Assembly (NCBI GenBank): GCA_030595765.1
Contig: JAUVCJ010000145.1
Location: 1 to 6,310 of the forward strand
Direction of reading: 5' to 3'
From: Thermoplasmatota archaeon
GTDB taxonomy: Archaea > Thermoplasmatota > Thermoplasmata > GCA-020350865 > JAUVCJ01
Length of the DNA stretch: 6,310 nt
Part shown: piece by piece, positions 4,658 through 6,310 of the stretch
Numbering within the stretch: the first letter of the stretch is position 1
Layout of the letters: every line of letters starts with the position of its first letter
Made by a program: the position numbers and the translations under genes
Notes under the pieces: generated by a model
What the model was told of the DNA's origin: nothing
Databases searched by the model: none
What the model saw: only the letters and a program-made list of their open reading frames with translations

Positions 4658-4866
4658 ATTATTTTCATCCAGCCGCCACTCTCGTAAATGGCTAGTTTGC
4701 GCTTGCCTAGGGTCTTTTCGAAGTCATCCCAGCCAATGGTCTCCAGTCGAGCATTCTTGCCCTTTGTGAACTGTACTCCATCGGTCCCCTTGACACGTCC
4801 AGGCTTTAGGCCCTTCTTTGTAGCTATTTTCTTCGCCTTGTCTACGCCAATTTGTTGCATTACCAT
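4648..4866 (-). CDS. Small basic conserved-looking protein, function unknown
   Basis: This is a 72-residue protein rich in Lys and Arg. The first half (residues 8-36) is a basic stretch, DKAKKIATKKGLKPGRVKG and on through QFTKGKNARL. The second half is IGWDDFEKTLGKRKLAIYES then GGWMKIMKK. The pattern of a basic helix, 'KPGR.KG', then 'W..FE..L..R.LAIYESGGWMKIM' looks like a compact conserved domain that I believe recurs as small uncharacterised archaeal proteins, but I cannot name a family. The charge suggests nucleic-acid binding; this is inference only. The ATG at 4866 is chosen over the one at 4860 because GGAGGG (4873-4878) stands 6 nt upstream. A strong BRE/TATA lies at 4934-4947. It is monocistronic and divergent from the phosphohexomutase. 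Confidence 0.8.
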   Translation of the reverse strand: MVMQQIGVDKAKKIATKKGLKPGRVKGTDGVQFTKGKNARLETIGWDDFEKTLGKRKLAIYESGGWMKIMKK

Positions 4867-4872
4867 ATTGTT

Positions 4873-4878
4873 CCCTCC
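4873..4878 (-). promoter_or_regulatory. Ribosome binding site of the small basic-protein gene
   Basis: GGAGGG on the minus strand, 6 nt before the ATG at 4866 and 12 nt before the ATG at 4860, so it favours the longer start. Confidence 0.65.
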
Positions 4879-4933
4879 AACCGCTTACTCCATAAGGAAT
4901 CGGGTGGCTGGATGTGTATGGCTCTCACTGGTA

Positions 4934-4941
4934 TATATAAA
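4934..4941 (-). promoter_or_regulatory. TATA box of the small basic-protein gene
   Basis: TTTATATA on the minus strand preceded by CGGAAA as BRE. The predicted start is near 4908-4912, with a leader of about 45 nt. Confidence 0.7.
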
Positions 4942-5011
4942 TTTCCGTTGTCCAGTGTTTTTTCGTGTATCTCAAATTTCGTAGGTTTCTGTTTTCCAGT
5001 TGGAAGCAAAA

Positions 5012-5019
5012 TTAAAATA
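5012..5019 (+). promoter_or_regulatory. Possible TATA box of the phosphohexomutase gene
   Basis: TTAAAATA preceded by the purine-rich GGAAGCAAAA. It would give a start near 5041 and a leader of about 55 nt. It is divergent from the promoter at 4934-4941, about 75 bp away. Confidence 0.4.
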
Positions 5020-5080
5020 TCAATATGAGCTACTACAAACTTCGAGTATTTGGCTTTGGTTTCAACAAGCCTTTCAGGAT

Positions 5081-5085
5081 GGTGA
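5081..5085 (+). promoter_or_regulatory. Ribosome binding site of the phosphohexomutase gene
   Basis: GGTGA, 10 nt before the ATG at 5096. An in-frame TAA at 5087-5089 rules out a longer protein; a TTG at 5090 is the only earlier alternative. Confidence 0.5.
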
Positions 5086-5095
5086 ATAATTGTCA

Positions 5096-6310
5096 ATGTT
5101 TGGTTCTTCTGGCATAAGGGGGGTTGTTCATGATAAATTGAGCACAGAGTTGGCAATATCCATTGGCCAAGCTGTGGGAACCATGCATGATGACGTTGTT
5201 GTAGGTTATGACCCGCGAACCAGCAGGCACATGATCCACTCGGCTCTTGTGGCAGGTTTGTTATCCACCGGTGCAAACGTAACATCTGTTGGGATGGTGT
5301 CCACTCCTACCCTTGCATACGCCGCCCGTGGTGCTGACGTTGGGCTGATGGTCACTGCATCTCATAATCCCCCTGAATATTCAGGCATCAAATTCATCAA
5401 CAGCGATGGAACTGCTTTTGATATGAAACAGACCCAGGAGGTCGAGTCCCATCTGACTGAGCATCGGTGTTGTAAGGTGTTCTGGAACGAGATAAAGGGA
5501 CTTAGAAAGTATGCTTATGCAGTTCGAGATCATGTGGATGAGATCAAGGATGAGGTCGGTAGCCTGGATCTGGATGTTATTATCGACACCGGTTGCGGTG
5601 CAGGGTCCCATACCACTCCTTATCTGTTCCGAGAGCTAGGGTGCCGGGTTAGAACTCTCAACTCCCAGCCGGATGGTTTCTTCCCTGGTAGACCCTCTGA
5701 ACCAACTGAGAAAAACATTAAGGATCTCATGTTGGCAGTCAAGAACTCCACTGCAGACCTCGGAATTGCCAACGATGGGGATGCTGACAGAATGATCGGG
5801 GTGGACGAGAATGGGACATGCGCTAATGGCGATAAGCTTCTGGCATTGTTCACACGTTCCTATGCTCGTACTGCAGTGGCAGTGCCAGTCAATGCTTCGA
5901 TGCTTATTGAGAGCGCAAACCCCGGAATAAAGGTACATAGGACCAAAGTTGGGGATGTTTACGTATCTCAGGCAATAAAAGATCACAAATGCGAGTTCGG
6001 CGGAGAGCCCTCTGGAACCTGGGTATTCCCCTCATTCACGCTCTGCCCTGATGGTATTTACGCCTCAGCAATGCTGGCTCAGATGCTAAAAGATAGGCCA
6101 CTTTCCACAATGTTGGAGGAACTGCCGAGCTACCCAATATTAAAAGGTTCGGCCATATATGACCCCAGTAATTGCGATGACATTATGGGAACACTTCAAA
6201 AGGAGCTTGGTATGTTGGATGCAAGACGCACAGACCACAGAGACGGCATTAAACTGCATTTGGACGATGGTTGGGTACTGGTTCGCGCGTCAGGCACCGA
6301 GCCCAAGATC
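5096..6310 (+). CDS. glmM: Phosphoglucosamine/phosphomannomutase family protein, C-terminus missing
   Basis: 405 residues are present, and the frame is open at the window edge with only the last few dozen residues missing. All four hallmarks of the alpha-D-phosphohexomutase superfamily are in place. The N-terminus MFGSSGIRG is typical. The phosphoserine loop TASHNPPEYSGIKF has catalytic Ser89, and the metal loop is D227-G-D-A-D231-R. The sugar-binding loop is GEPSGT (303-308), and the phosphate-binding loop RASGTEPK starts at R397. The enzyme moves phosphate between C6 and C1 of a hexose through a bisphosphate intermediate, feeding UDP-GlcNAc or GDP-mannose synthesis in the cytoplasm. 'GEPSGT' and the short N-terminus resemble archaeal proteins annotated GlmM, but substrate (glucosamine, mannose or glucose phosphate) cannot be fixed from motifs, so the symbol is provisional. 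It has its own promoter and is divergent from the small basic-protein gene. Confidence 0.93.
   Translation, partial: MFGSSGIRGVVHDKLSTELAISIGQAVGTMHDDVVVGYDPRTSRHMIHSALVAGLLSTGANVTSVGMVSTPTLAYAARGADVGLMVTASHNPPEYSGIKFINSDGTAFDMKQTQEVESHLTEHRCCKVFWNEIKGLRKYAYAVRDHVDEIKDEVGSLDLDVIIDTGCGAGSHTTPYLFRELGCRVRTLNSQPDGFFPGRPSEPTEKNIKDLMLAVKNSTADLGIANDGDADRMIGVDENGTCANGDKLLALFTRSYARTAVAVPVNASMLIESANPGIKVHRTKVGDVYVSQAIKDHKCEFGGEPSGTWVFPSFTLCPDGIYASAMLAQMLKDRPLSTMLEELPSYPILKGSAIYDPSNCDDIMGTLQKELGMLDARRTDHRDGIKLHLDDGWVLVRASGTEPKI

Noticed and set aside
5025..5117. 30-codon plus-strand frame overlapping the mutase start
   Set aside because: No ribosome site, and it would begin upstream of the predicted transcription start.
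4860..5285. 141-codon minus-strand frame running from inside the phosphohexomutase to the start of the small basic-protein gene
   Set aside because: Its first half is antisense to the clear mutase N-terminus, it has no start codon supported by a ribosome site, and it runs across the TATA box at 4934-4941. The end overlapping the ATG at 4866 is suggestive but probably chance.

Overview
The window looks archaeal, most likely euryarchaeal. The signs are a tRNA-Leu with a short intron at the archaeal 37/38 site, TATA/BRE-type promoters, purine-rich Shine-Dalgarno sites and an archaeal-type phosphohexomutase. A Thermoplasmata or Methanomassiliicoccales-like source is my guess and is not proven by the sequence. 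Both ends cut through a gene.

Layout. Positions 1-695 (minus) hold the N-terminal 231 residues of an AAA_16/STAND-type ATPase with its own TATA promoter. Positions 696-923 are intergenic. Positions 924-3663 (minus) hold two overlapping genes: a GT4-family glycosyltransferase (3663-2548) and a polytopic membrane protein with a C-terminal outside domain (2570-924), possibly a GT-C type enzyme. Just upstream, at about 3654-4004, lies a decayed or mis-sequenced protein gene. It reads well in three pieces joined by two compensating frameshifts, and it still overlaps the GT4 start. Together these look like part of a surface-glycan assembly operon.

Positions about 4030-4560 (minus-strand reading) form an RNA region. 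A TATA-like promoter near 4549-4556 faces two hairpin-rich units and then an intron-containing tRNA-Leu(UAA). The units share a 33-nt direct repeat that includes the 5' end of the tRNA. They also share a hairpin whose outer base pairs covary between the copies. One unit can close on itself with the same acceptor-like stem as the tRNA. This array is the most unusual thing in the window and I do not recognise it as a known RNA family.

Positions 4648-4866 (minus) encode a small basic protein of 72 residues. It is divergent from a phosphoglucosamine/phosphomannomutase-type gene (5096-6310, plus, C-terminus missing). The mutase makes hexose-1-phosphates used for nucleotide sugars, which fits the glycosyltransferase neighbourhood, although it has its own promoter on the other strand.
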